Part shown: in pieces, positions 1-9,805 of the stretch
Layout of the letters: every line of letters starts with the position of its first letter
Numbering within the stretch: the stretch's first letter is position 1
From: Anthostomella pinea
Taxonomy: Eukaryota > Ascomycota > Sordariomycetes > Xylariales > Xylariaceae
Assembly (NCBI GenBank): GCA_963556695.1
Contig: CAUWAG010000004.1
Span: forward strand, 62,001 to 126,000
DNA: 64,000 bases
Direction of reading: 5' to 3'
Made by a program: the position numbers and the translations under genes
The notes under the pieces: generated by a model
The model's database searches: none
What the model was told of the DNA's origin: nothing
The model's input: only the letters and a program-made list of their open reading frames with translations

Positions 1-34
1 ATTCGTGGAAAAGAGCAAGTTCTTTTCAACAATC

Positions 35-255
35 TGTGACGGCTGTGGCGGCCTGCACAGACCTTCCCACATGACAAGTGGATACCTCCCAATAGGGGAA
101 GGATCTGACCAGAGGATCCCCTTAAAGGGGCAACCTCCCACTCTACCTATCTCTCTCTCTCTTCCTTTCCTCTCTAGTCTTGATATACTCGTTAATAGAG
201 CAATAGCTGCTTGCTGCAGGCCATGTCCCAGCTTACCAGTATGCTTGCCGTGACA
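35..255 (+). repeat. 5' LTR of Ty3/Gypsy element
   Basis: This 221-bp repeat begins TGTGACGG and ends CCGTGACA, so it has the TG...CA ends of an LTR. It matches the 3' LTR at 6036-6247 and the solo LTR at 61361-61583 along its whole length. It carries a 9-bp stretch near its start that the 3' LTR lacks. The five bases outside it (caatc) are not repeated outside the 3' LTR. Confidence 0.92.
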
Positions 256-696
256 TAATATCAAGACTCAACCATACCAGATCAGAAGCCTTGTCTTCAG
301 ATCACCACTGTAAGGAGTTTTGCCTCTAGCGGTGGCAGGTGCAGTGTCTCTGAACACCCACCTATCCCAAGACTTTATTATCCCTTTATTATCCCACTTA
401 TTATTACTACTGATTCCGTCCAACACATTGTGACAATGAGTACCATTATCATTCCAGAACATCAAGATAGTTCTGTAGGGACTGGAAGACCAGCCCAACC
501 TATCCAAACATCCCCCAATACCAACAACCTTCCCCCAAAGAAAGAACCAAAGAAATAGAGAACCAAGGCACAAGGGGGCCAGAGCAAGCCAAACACGCGA
601 TCAAGGGTCACTTTGACCCACAGCAAATCTCCCTCAAACGTTTCATTGTCTTCATCTTCCTCCAGGATCACATCCTAGGACCCACAGACCCAGCCC

Positions 697-1816
697 ATGG
701 CACCAACTATGAGCGGTGCTCTGGGCCGATCAAACGACCCCTTGCTCTCCAACCTGGATGCGCTTACGCCAGAGCAGCTAGCCAGACTGCAAACCGAACT
801 ACATACCCGGATCCCGAGGTCTGAGCCATCAAGGCCCACAACAGAACTAGCCTTTCCTTCCTTGGGAACAGGTTCTCCACACACAACGACCCCTAGGTGG
901 GACTCCCCAGCTTCTATGGCATCAACCTCAAATGCCATGCAACATTCCATCAAGCTGGCAGACCCTGCAAAGCTGAGTGATGATCAAAACCCAACCTTTG
1001 AACAGTAGAAGAACAGTACTTAATGCAAGCTACGGACCAACTAGTGGCTCTTTATTATAAAAGAATCAAAATTTAACTGGCTTTGCACGCTAATAGAAGG
1101 TGATGTAGCTATAGCATTAGAACCATTCGTCTCTAAAAAGAACGCCGAGTCACTTACTACCATTAAAGAGGTGTATGACCTTCTCCGGTCCTCTTACAGC
1201 AATCCTGACGCAGCTGCTCAAGCCAGAGATCAGCTCCATGATCTGTGGATGGAACCAATGCAAGACTTTTACTCCTTTTGTTCCACATGGGTTCTCTTAG
1301 CCAGCAAGGCAGGCCTGTCCCGGACAGAATGGAAGTATGAACTAAACCAAAAGCTGACACCACCCCTGAGGATACAAATGATGGCTTCTTACCTTGACTC
1401 TAATATTTCTTTTAACCAATTTTGAAATATCTATTCTAACAATGCTCAACAGCTTGCAGAGATTGAATGAGTCAAGAAGCAGCGCCAAAGTTTCTTAAAA
1501 GCTTCCTCTCGCCATACCATCACTGTGGCACCTGGACCCCAGCAGTCCACCAGAAGCCTACCAACCCAAGCTTTGTCCAACCAAGCGATTGACACTACCT
1601 TCCAACCAGCAAGAGCATCACCTGATCAGTAGACTCCCCGTCTCTCTGCAGCCCCTGAAAGGAAGCACATTGACCGATCACGCACACCTCACAAGGCAGA
1701 AAGCATTATATGCTACTTATGTGGCAAAGAGGGCCATATTGCTCCTAAATGTCCAGACAAAAGAACTCCTTATGTACATTTTTTGGAAGAAGACAATCAG
1801 GCCTCTTCTGGTCTGA
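697..1816 (+). pseudogene. gag-like region with CCHC zinc knuckle, broken
   Basis: Open stretches at 697-1008 and 1171-1425 have the composition of a Gag polyprotein but no sharp motif. A CX2CX4HX4C zinc knuckle (CYLCGKEGHIAPKC) is encoded at about 1711-1752, in a frame different from the longest local ORF. The reading frame is cut by stops near 1006 and 1426 and needs frame changes to reach the knuckle. It packaged the element's RNA when active; it is now a pseudogene. Confidence 0.75.
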
Positions 1817-2009
1817 CCCAGGATGTTACTTCTGACAACGAGTCGGAAAACTCAAAGGCCTAGGGAAAGTCTCTCACCTAGGCCTCCAATGTACTATTAA
1901 TCAACTAGCTCACCACTCCCTTGAAATTCCATCACTTCGATCAGACCTCTCAGGCTTGATTGGCGGCAGTACCTTTGTGATGACTGCAACCATCTGATGG
2001 AATGGAATT

Positions 2010-5000
2010 GCAGTGCGTGTGAAAGTTTTGATTGATACCGGAGCAAAGGTTTATCTTTTAGGCAGCCGTTCAATCATGAGCCCTTTGGCTCAACGATAAG
2101 AACTCCCTCAAAGACATTTTGATGAGCCCGCCATCCTGAATGGCTTTGGCAAGGGACATTCACAGGTTGTCAACACAGCAGTTGCAGCAAATTTCCAGAT
2201 TCAGGGAAGAACCTTCCGGGAAGCCCCTATCCTAGAAGCGGAATTTGGACCCAGCAAGAACTTTGATCTTATTGTTGGCAAGCGGTTTTTGGCTGCTCAC
2301 AACCTTCTACCAGACTGCCGGCAGAACCGCCTATATTTCTCACCAGAACTACCTTTCCTTACCAACTGGAAAACCGACATTACCAACCCAGCTCGCCAGT
2401 GGTTAAGGCAACGGGCTATCAATCCTTAGGCCCAGCAGGACATGCTCCAGAGGGATTCACAGTGGGAAGATCAAGAGAAACGCCCACAGAAGATACTACG
2501 TCGCCCCCAAGTGCTGGCTACATAGGCAAGAGACCATCATCAGTCCTTGCAGGCTATGAAAGACCAGCTAGCAGGACGGGACCGCCCGGTATCCTTGTAA
2601 AAGACTTCGCTACGCCAGGCTGTTCATCCCAAGGTTAGCAAAGACGCAATAATGAACGTTCTGGGCGCGGATATCCACCTAGTCTCAGGAAGTACCTTCT
2701 TTAGACAGGCTAGTCACCGTCAGAAGGGGCAACATCAACGACACAGTTACAGAAATGTGTTCTTCTTTTTGGTATATGAGCTTGATCAAGCTATTGATTA
2801 CTCTATTAATAAAGAGAACTTAGAGACTCAGCACCTGCTACGAAGTAGGCTTCCCTCAGAGGCACAAGATTTTATGGATGTGTTTTCTAAGACAGAAAGC
2901 AACGAGCTACCCCCTTTCCGCAAGGATATTGACCACAAGATCGAGCTCAAGCCAGGGGCTAAGACTCTTCGCCTGCACCCCTTATATAGCATGAAGGCTG
3001 ACCACCTTATTGCCCTCAAGCAATATTTGACGGAACACTTACGCAAGGAATGGATTGTTCCTAGTGGAGCAGAGTATGGGTCCCCTGTTCTTTTTGCCAA
3101 AAAGCCGAATGGAGGCTTGCGTTTCTGTGTCGACTACCGCGAGCTCAATGCTCAGTAAAAAAAAGACCGCTACCCGCTGCCATTAATCAGCGAAATTTTG
3201 GAACGTCTATCTTGCGCTAAGCTGTTCACCAAGCTGGATATCAGGGCGGCTTTCCACCGAATTTGCATGGATCTAGCCTCTGAGGATCTCACGACCTTCC
3301 GCACGCGCTTTGGCCAGTATAAGTACAAGGTGCTCCCTTTTGGACTTTGTAATGGCCCAAGTACCTTTCAGCGGTATATTAACAAGGCCTTGTTCTTATC
3401 TGGATGAGTTCTGTACAGCCTATGTGGACGATATCTTGATCTTTTCTGCAGACCCATTGGAACACTGGGACCATGTCCGCAAAGTCCTCCAGAAGTTCTG
3501 TGAAGCTGGCCTCCAGGCTGACATCAAGAAGAGCGAGTTTGCTGCCATATCAACAAAATTCCTGGGATATATAATATCAACCAGTGGCATATCAGTTGAT
3601 AAAGCCAAAATTGCCGCCGTGAGGGACTGGGAAGAGCCTAGGACTGTTAAAGAATTACAGTCTTTCTTAGGATTCTGTAACTTCTACTGGCAATTCATAG
3701 ATGGTTTTAGCAGGATAGCTAAACCTCTTCACCATCTTACTGTGGCAACCAAGTATCTATAGACCAAGGAATAGCAGAGAGCCTTTGACAACCTAAAGGA
3801 TGCCTTATGCTCAGCTCCCTTGCTCTCACATTTCAAGGAAGCAGCTCCTACCAAGCTGGAAACAGACACTTCAGATAGTGTAGTCTCAGCAACCCTCTCC
3901 CAACAGGATGAGCAAGACAACTGGTATCCAGTGGCCTATCTATTGCGAACTATGAATACAGCAGAGTGCAACTATCCCATCCATGACAAAGAACTACTGG
4001 CAATTGTCTATGCCATGCGAGAATAGAACCACATGCTCACTGCCCTTCAGCATCCCCTTCCTGTTTTCACAGATCATCAGGCACTCCAGTACTTCGTCAC
4101 TAAGCGACAGCTCAATGCCCGACAAGCAGCCTGGAGTAAGGATATCTCGGGCCTGGACTTCACCATCTCTTACTGTCCAGGTAGGGAGAACCTAATAGCT
4201 GATACTCTATCACGAAAAGCTATAGATCTGGCTACATAGAAGGCCATCAAGGATGAAAGTCGCCGCCAGATCCTCTTACCTGTTGAAAGGTTCAATGGAC
4301 CCGTTGACCTGTCTGTGACCGACCCGTCACCTAGTCCAGAGGACAACCTGGTATGTGCCATTATGGCCACCTTGGAAGCCAATAACCAGGACCCTGACGG
4401 TTCTCTAGAGGGTGTTTAGCTTATTGATGCCATCTTGACAGCCAACCGCTCTTTAGAGACCCTACTCCTTGAGCGGGAAAAAGCCAAACACAGTCAGCAG
4501 GGTTACAATCTTGTTAATGGCTTGTTATTAAAAGAGGGACGCCTTGTGGTGCCTGATGAGGGGCACCTACACACACGATTTTGTGATGAGATTCACAGAC
4601 TACCTTCCCGTACACACCCTGGCCGGAACAAGATGCGTGCCTTAGTAACAGAGCGTTATTCCTGGCCAGGTATGGGTGCTTTCATAGACCGTTATTGCGC
4701 TCATTGCCCAGAATGTGGCAGAGGCCGCAATTCCTGTCTCAAGCCAGCCGGCTTGCTACAACCTCTGCCTATGCCAGATCGTCCTTGGTAACATGTCTCT
4801 ATGGACTTTAAGACCATGCCAAAAAACAAGCTAGGCTATAACACGATCTATGTGGTGGTAGACCGACTAGGCAAACGCCCGTGGTCTATTCCGACATATA
4901 AGACATGTACAGCCAAGGACCTTGCCACCTTATACTTCAATAGACCTTAGAAGGTCTATGGCACCCCTGAGACTGTGACTTCAAACCGTGGTCCCCAGTT

Positions 5001-5883
5001 CATTGCTGCCTTTTTAGATGAACTAGCCAAGCTCAGAGGGATAGACCTACGCCGCTCTATTGCAGAGCACCCTCAGACGGATGGTCAGATGGAGATCATT
5101 AACCAGTTTCTTCAGACCAAGCTCCAACCCTTTATAAGCCACTTTCAGGATGACTGGTCTCAATTGTTGCCCTGTCTTGATTTTGCTTATGCCACACAAT
5201 CTCATATAAGTACCGGCTTATCTTCAGCTGAGGTTGAACTAGGGTTTCTTCCAATCATGACATTTGACTGGGATAAACACAGTCCCTTCTTAAGAAAGAC
5301 GCCTGTTACAGAGCGGCTAAGCCGTTCAGATACTCAAGAGTTTGCTGAACGCCGGGCACAGGCCGTGGTATGGGCCAAAACCAACCTCTTTAAGGCACAA
5401 ACAAAGTATAAGAAGCAGGCTGACAAGTCCCAACGACCAATTGACTGGAAGCCAGACGATATGGTATATGTCCGTAAAGGAGCATGACGTACTGACCGCC
5501 CACATGATGGGTTGGACAACCCCTATATGGGACCATATCGGGTTGTCAAACAGATCAATGAGAACGCCTTTAAGATTGACTTACCCCCTGGGATAAACGC
5601 TCATCAGGTCATCAATGTAAGCCGCTTAGTACGGTCACCAAATGACCCTGTCCCAGCTCAGGTGATCTCTCCACCGCCGCCCATCGATGTGGATGGGGTT
5701 CCTGAGTGGGAAGTTAACAAGATTTTGTCCTCCCGCCTAACCCGGGGCAAGCTGGAGTACCAGGTTGAATGGACAGGTCATGATCCTGACCCAATGTGGT
5801 ACCCAGCAGCTAACTTTAGAAACTCGGCTGTACGCGTTAAAGAGTTCCATGACACAAATCCCAAGGCGCCAAGTCCCCCTTAA
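2010..5883 (+). pseudogene. pol region (PR-RT-RNaseH-IN-chromodomain), broken
   Basis: Domains follow in order. The aspartic protease has a DTGA active-site motif at about 2035-2046. Reverse transcriptase spans 2860-3760, with FCVDYRELNA at about 3124-3153 and YVDD near 3420. RNase H spans about 3820-4230 (TDHQALQYFV). The integrase zinc region (HHCC type) is at about 4560-4730, and the DDE core runs from 4800 to 5250. The chromodomain is at about 5700-5870 (EWEVNKIL, YQVEWTG). In-frame stops lie near 3156, 3760, 4024, 4237, 4789, 4948 and 5485, and a frame change lies near 3400. The integrase motif usually read as SDRGPQF is SNRGPQF here, so a catalytic Asp has become Asn through a G to A change. 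The chromodomain probably steered integration to marked chromatin in active copies. Confidence 0.9.
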
Positions 5884-6020
5884 AGGTTATAGCAATGGAT
5901 AAAGGCTGCTGCTAATGATCAGGACCTAACTGATCTTAAGAAAGATAACCTGCCTGTAAGAGGCTCTGTATAAGGAGTAAGAAGAACTCGGAAGAAATCA
6001 TTGTCGTAAACTGACTTTGA

Positions 6021-6032
6021 TAAAGGGGGGAA
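6021..6032 (+). other. Polypurine tract of the retroelement
   Basis: A purine run, TAAAGGGGGGAA, ends a few bases before the 3' LTR start at 6036. This is the usual place and composition of the primer for plus-strand DNA synthesis. No convincing tRNA primer-binding site was recognised after the 5' LTR. Confidence 0.65.
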
Positions 6033-6035
6033 TAG

Positions 6036-6247
6036 TGTGACGGCCTGCACAGACCTTCCCACATGACAAGTGGATACTTCCTAATAAGGGAAGGATCCGA
6101 CCAGAGGATCCCCTTAAAGGGGCAACCTCCCACTGTACCTATCTCTCTCTCTCTTCCTTTCCTCTCTAGTCTTGATAATCTCGTCAATAGAGTAATAGCT
6201 GCTTGCTGCAGGCCATGTCCCAGCTCCCCAGTATGCTCGCCGTGACA
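6036..6247 (+). repeat. 3' LTR of Ty3/Gypsy element
   Basis: This 212-bp LTR is colinear with the 5' LTR but lacks 9 bp after TGTGACGG. That deletion lies between short direct repeats (CGGC). Further differences are mainly C to T and G to A. The differences mean the two LTRs have diverged since insertion or come from different copies. Confidence 0.92.
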
Positions 6248-6523
6248 ACACACGCCACAATGATGACCCACTGTAAGTGGGTGTCCTGGACAATCAGGTG
6301 GTGGCTAGATAGACAAGATAAGGAGGGACTGCCACCATATATAGTGGCAGCCCTCACCTAGCTAACTAGATAACTAAACTACGCACAACAACATATTTGA
6401 CCCACATACCTGCTCGCTTCATACAGCTTATATTAATTATATTAGTTTAATCTTTAAAACCATTAATTTTACAAGTACAAAGTGACATACGTACTAACGT
6501 ATTTCAACAAGGTAAAAAGTGCC
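6248..6523. other. AT-rich strip between LTR and endonuclease gene
   Basis: No gene seen. A short inverted repeat (CTGCCAC...GTGGCAG, 6329-6350) lies in it, and base composition becomes strongly AT-rich from about 6380. It may be decayed transposon DNA into which the Gypsy element inserted. Confidence 0.5.
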
Positions 6524-7162
6524 CTATTTTTTAAAGCTTATTAAGTATACATTAAAAGTTTTTAAACTTACCTTTTTATTTGTATATATACATTTTGGTT
6601 CATGCGGACACCAGGCCGCTTGACTTCTAAAACAACCTTTATAGTCTTGGTTCACGGCTGAGGAACAAAGAACCAAGTGGTGTAGATTAATGCAAGCTTC
6701 TATGATTCCTATCTATCATTAGCAAGGTAGCTTAGTTAATAAAACTACAAGAACAAGGTATATACCTTCAGCTTCGTTTAACTTCACTTTGCCACATCGG
6801 TGGGCGCAATGTAAAGCAGTATTATGTGCTTCGCCAAGTTGATCGGGGTGCATGACGAAATATGTCATGCGGTGTATACGCCATTGGTTTACGTTGCCTC
6901 GACCGGAAACCTTCTTGGTAGGATAGCCGGACGTATCGCCACCGTAACCTTTAATGAACCAACAGTCCTTAACCGACTGCGGATTGTTGGTTACTTTCTT
7001 ACACAGCTCCTGTACCCATTTGTTCCATATAAGGGACCGCCCGTCAGATGAGTTCATCGGCATCTTTAATTCTCTTCCAGTGGTTCCCAGGCTATTGACC
7101 ATGGTGGGCGGCAAGGCGTCGAGCCACGGCAAGAACTGATCTCGCAGGTTGAATCGTGTCAT
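6524..7162 (-). CDS. I-PpoI-like His-Cys-box (His-Me finger) endonuclease, two exons
   Basis: Exons 7162-6766 and 6699-6524 join over a 66-bp intron (GTATAT...ATAG, branch GCTAAT) into 190 residues. The joined protein has the zinc-binding loop pattern of His-Cys-box homing endonucleases. It has an early Cys (DCWF), then HRCG, then ACINLHHL after the splice, then KGC and WCPHEPKC. Compared with the known I-PpoI motif, both zinc sites are kept: C...C...C...H, then C-x7-C-x-H-x3-C. The catalytic His (in AHRCG) and the metal-binding Asn, placed five residues before the KGC Cys, are kept too. Such free-standing genes occur in many fungal nuclear genomes with no settled role. The splice falls between two zinc ligands, so reading either exon alone hides the family. 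It lies 277 bp from a retrotransposon LTR. A possible second donor (GTAAGT) near 6568 could change the last residues. Confidence 0.68.
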
Positions 7163-7603
7163 AGTCGGTTCGGTCGGGTGTGACGATGGAGACGCGAAAG
7201 CCTAGGCTGGACGGAGGTAAGGCTCTGGTAGGCTGGCGGGCTGGACGAAGGCAAGCCTCTAAGTTAGGCTGGACGAAGGTTCGAGCCAACCGTGGAAGCC
7301 GCTTCACGATAGGCATAGACTAGGTAATAAGGTAGGAACTAGAGGATGAGGAGGGGTGAACCCTTTTCGCTAAGGTATGTAGCTTTTGGTAATATACAGT
7401 ACGAAGGAGCAGAACAACATGAAGGCAAGGCGCAAGAGGAGCAGCTACTACAGTGCAGTACTGTAGGTGGATGTGCACGGGCCAGCCCTTCTCGCATGGG
7501 TGTTCGCGGCCTCGGCAGCTTTTCTCCATCGTCGCATACCAACTGCAGTCTGCACCCGACGTAATCATCGAGAGAAAGACCAGGGAGGCATTAATCAAGA
7601 GCC
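7163..7603. other. Divergent intergenic region with short direct repeats
   Basis: Lies between the 5' ends of the endonuclease gene and RIB1, so both promoters should be here. Three imperfect copies of a motif like AGGCTGGACGAAGG occur at about 7204-7275. No other gene or RNA seen. Confidence 0.5.
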
Positions 7604-8897
7604 ATGTCACGGTCGCAGGTACCGCTTATAGAGGGCGACACGAGGGGCGATGCGGAGTCATGGCGCGAAGAGACAGCATATCTACCATCTTTCTACTCTC
7701 CACATTCACGGCCAGTCGAAGAAGCGCGGGACGACCATGGTGATGCCCTCACCTCAAGCCCCCGAATGGGTCCGGGTTGCGACGACTTATCCCTACCGCC
7801 TCCCTCGAACCACTCAAATCACCCACGCTCGAACTCGATTCCCGTCCCGGCCCCCGTGTCGGCCTGCTCGGATCCGGCCCAAGCGCTCCCGCCGCCGTCG
7901 CTCGTCTCACCAGCGTTCACTCCCCCATCCACCCCGGGCGCCAGCGAGATGCCCGGGATAGTACCGGTTGACTCTTCCGTGCCGTCGGGCGGCTGCGGCA
8001 CCAAAAAGCCACGCCTTCTCGAGACCCTGCCCGAAGTACATTGCATCGTGCGGGCGCGGATACCAACCGTCGCTGGGACGGAGATGTTTCTACATCTCTA
8101 CACCAACAACGTGGATAGTAAAGAGCACCTGGCTATCGTGTTTGGGACGCACATCAGGAGCACCTCACTAGATGCGCCGAGGGAAGGGGAGACCGAGATG
8201 GACCGGATGGTTCGAGGCGCATACACGGGGCGGTTGTACCCTGGTAGAGCCAAGAGTGGTATGATGGATAACACGGGCGCCGGGGGTTCTGCTCATAACT
8301 CCACCGGCTCGCCGCTCGTGCGGATACATTCAGAGTGCTACACAGGCGAGACAGCGTGGTCTGCGCGGTGCGATTGTGGCGAGCAGTTGGACGAGGCAGC
8401 AAGGCTGATGTCACTCCCCAGCGCTACAGATGGCGGCATCATCATCTACCTGCGGCAGGAGGGCCGAGGCATTGGGCTGGGCGAGAAGCTGAAGGCGTAT
8501 AACCTACAAGATCTAGGATCGGACACGGTCGAGGCCAATCTACTGCTACGACATCCGGCCGATGCCCGGAGTTACGGACTTGCCACGGCCATGTTGCTGG
8601 ACCTCGGACAAGACCATGTCAGGCTGTTGACGAACAATCCCGACAAGATCAGAGCAGTCGAAGGACCTAATCGCGAAGTCCGGGTGACGGAGCGTGTAGC
8701 GATGGTGCCGTTGAGCTGGAAAGGCAGGGGAGGGTTCAGCAGCCGGGAGGTGGAGGGATATCTCAAGACCAAGGTGAGCATGAGCACCCTCAACCCTACG
8801 CAAATCATCACCCTTCTCCCACTGACGAGTCGTCGCGGCAACTGTTTAGATTGAGAAGATGGGACATATGCTGGACATGGGCAGTCTGCCACCCTAG
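7604..8897 (+). CDS. RIB1: GTP cyclohydrolase II (riboflavin biosynthesis)
   Basis: Catalyses the first committed step of riboflavin synthesis: opening of the GTP imidazole ring with loss of formate and pyrophosphate. Exons 7604-8773 and 8850-8897 give 405 residues; the 76-bp intron is GTGAGC...TTTAG. Without it the frame reads on into a spurious tail. With it the protein ends in [18 protein letters not shown], as family members do. The zinc-binding cysteines are at residues 245, 256 and 258 (CYTG..., RCDCGEQ). The GTP-binding and catalytic stretch [16 protein letters not shown] is at about 283-298, and LLTNNPDK follows. The first 150 residues are Pro/Ser-rich and poorly conserved, so a later start cannot be excluded. 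Riboflavin synthesis is cytosolic in fungi. Confidence 0.95.
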
Positions 8898-9749
8898 GCT
8901 GCCTCTCCTATCATGTACATCATGTACATGGCAAGGCGCGAACAGGTCGGGGACAGATGCATGACACTTTCTCTTGGAAGGGCTTAGGGTATGTGATATG
9001 ATGGTATTGATGTCTCTTTGCCTACTACTCGTCAGGCGGTGCCTATATATGCACCTATCTCTCTAGATGGCACAGTTCTGCCGGTATAGTAGAGGGCATT
9101 GTAATATATACCTCCTTTGTTGTTAGCCCATCCTGACGTCCGTACCGTCCATACCACCAAGTCCTTCTGCCTATTCGCCAGGGTTAGAAGGTTAAGGTTG
9201 TTGGTCCCAACCGCCGCATCGTAATAAGGAGGTAGCCAGCTGGGAGGAGGGCAGGAGGGATCGAGGAGGGAGTGGAGGGATCTGAAGCAGATCGATCATC
9301 GGCCAGGGCTGCCCCGCACACGCCTTATGTACCTAAAGTAACCTAAGCTTTGGTAAGGTAGCCACTGTAATATCATTTACCTAGGCGGAAGCCACCTGTA
9401 GGCACCTGAAATTAAAGGCACAAGGTTGGTACCAGACTGACTACTTTACAGACTGACTACCAGACTTGACGCGCGCCACGCGCCACAACCCACGACCCAC
9501 GGAAACCCTTCATCAGTCGTCTCGTGCACTCATCTTGGCTCTTGCAAACGCCGAAATGAGGAAGTCTTTCAGTTTCCACATTGAATTGGCCGTACACCGT
9601 CGCATCAAGTAGGTACGGGACTGTTCTTCTTTCATAGCCCCGCCAAGCTACCTGAATAGCCATCCTCGTCCATGGGCAGTTGTTGACCGCATACCCTTTT
9701 CCTGTCGAGCCCACCGAGTCTCGGCAAGCATCGCGAAACCCCGAGTACA
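8898..9749. other. Intergenic region, no gene seen
   Basis: About 850 bp between RIB1 and the coilin-like gene. Open frames on the minus strand at 9457-10081 overlap the next gene and look like shadows. An in-frame extension of the next gene upstream to a non-ATG codon at 9680 has low-complexity coding and is probably 5' UTR. Confidence 0.5.
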
Positions 9750-9805
9750 CAGGCACCCAGGCAACCAGGCACCCAGGCACCCAGGCACCAAGGCACCAAA
9801 GCACC
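9750..9805 (+). repeat. 8-bp tandem repeat touching a start codon
   Basis: Seven copies of CAGGCACC (some with one change) fill the 56 bases directly before the ATG at 9806. The last copy supplies the start context GCACCATG. It is probably in the 5' UTR of the coilin-like gene. Confidence 0.85.

Larger units (their letters stand above)
35..6247 (+). mobile_element. Ty3/Gypsy chromovirus LTR retrotransposon, mutated
   Basis: A 6.2-kb element bounded by two LTRs. The order inside is gag-like region, zinc knuckle, aspartic protease, reverse transcriptase, RNase H, integrase and chromodomain. That order and the terminal chromodomain define a Ty3/Gypsy chromovirus (Metaviridae), common in fungi. 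The coding sequence is interrupted by several stop codons and at least two frame changes, so it is not autonomous as it stands. Most stops are TAG, TAA or TGA where relatives have Q or W, i.e. C:G to T:A changes of the sort RIP makes. The 5-bp flanks (caatc on the left, acaca on the right) do not match, so no target duplication is visible; recombination between copies or decay of the duplication could explain this. Confidence 0.93.

Noticed and set aside
7092..7316. 74-codon minus-strand frame upstream of the endonuclease
   Set aside because: Overlaps the endonuclease N terminus in another frame and covers the direct repeats; no family features.
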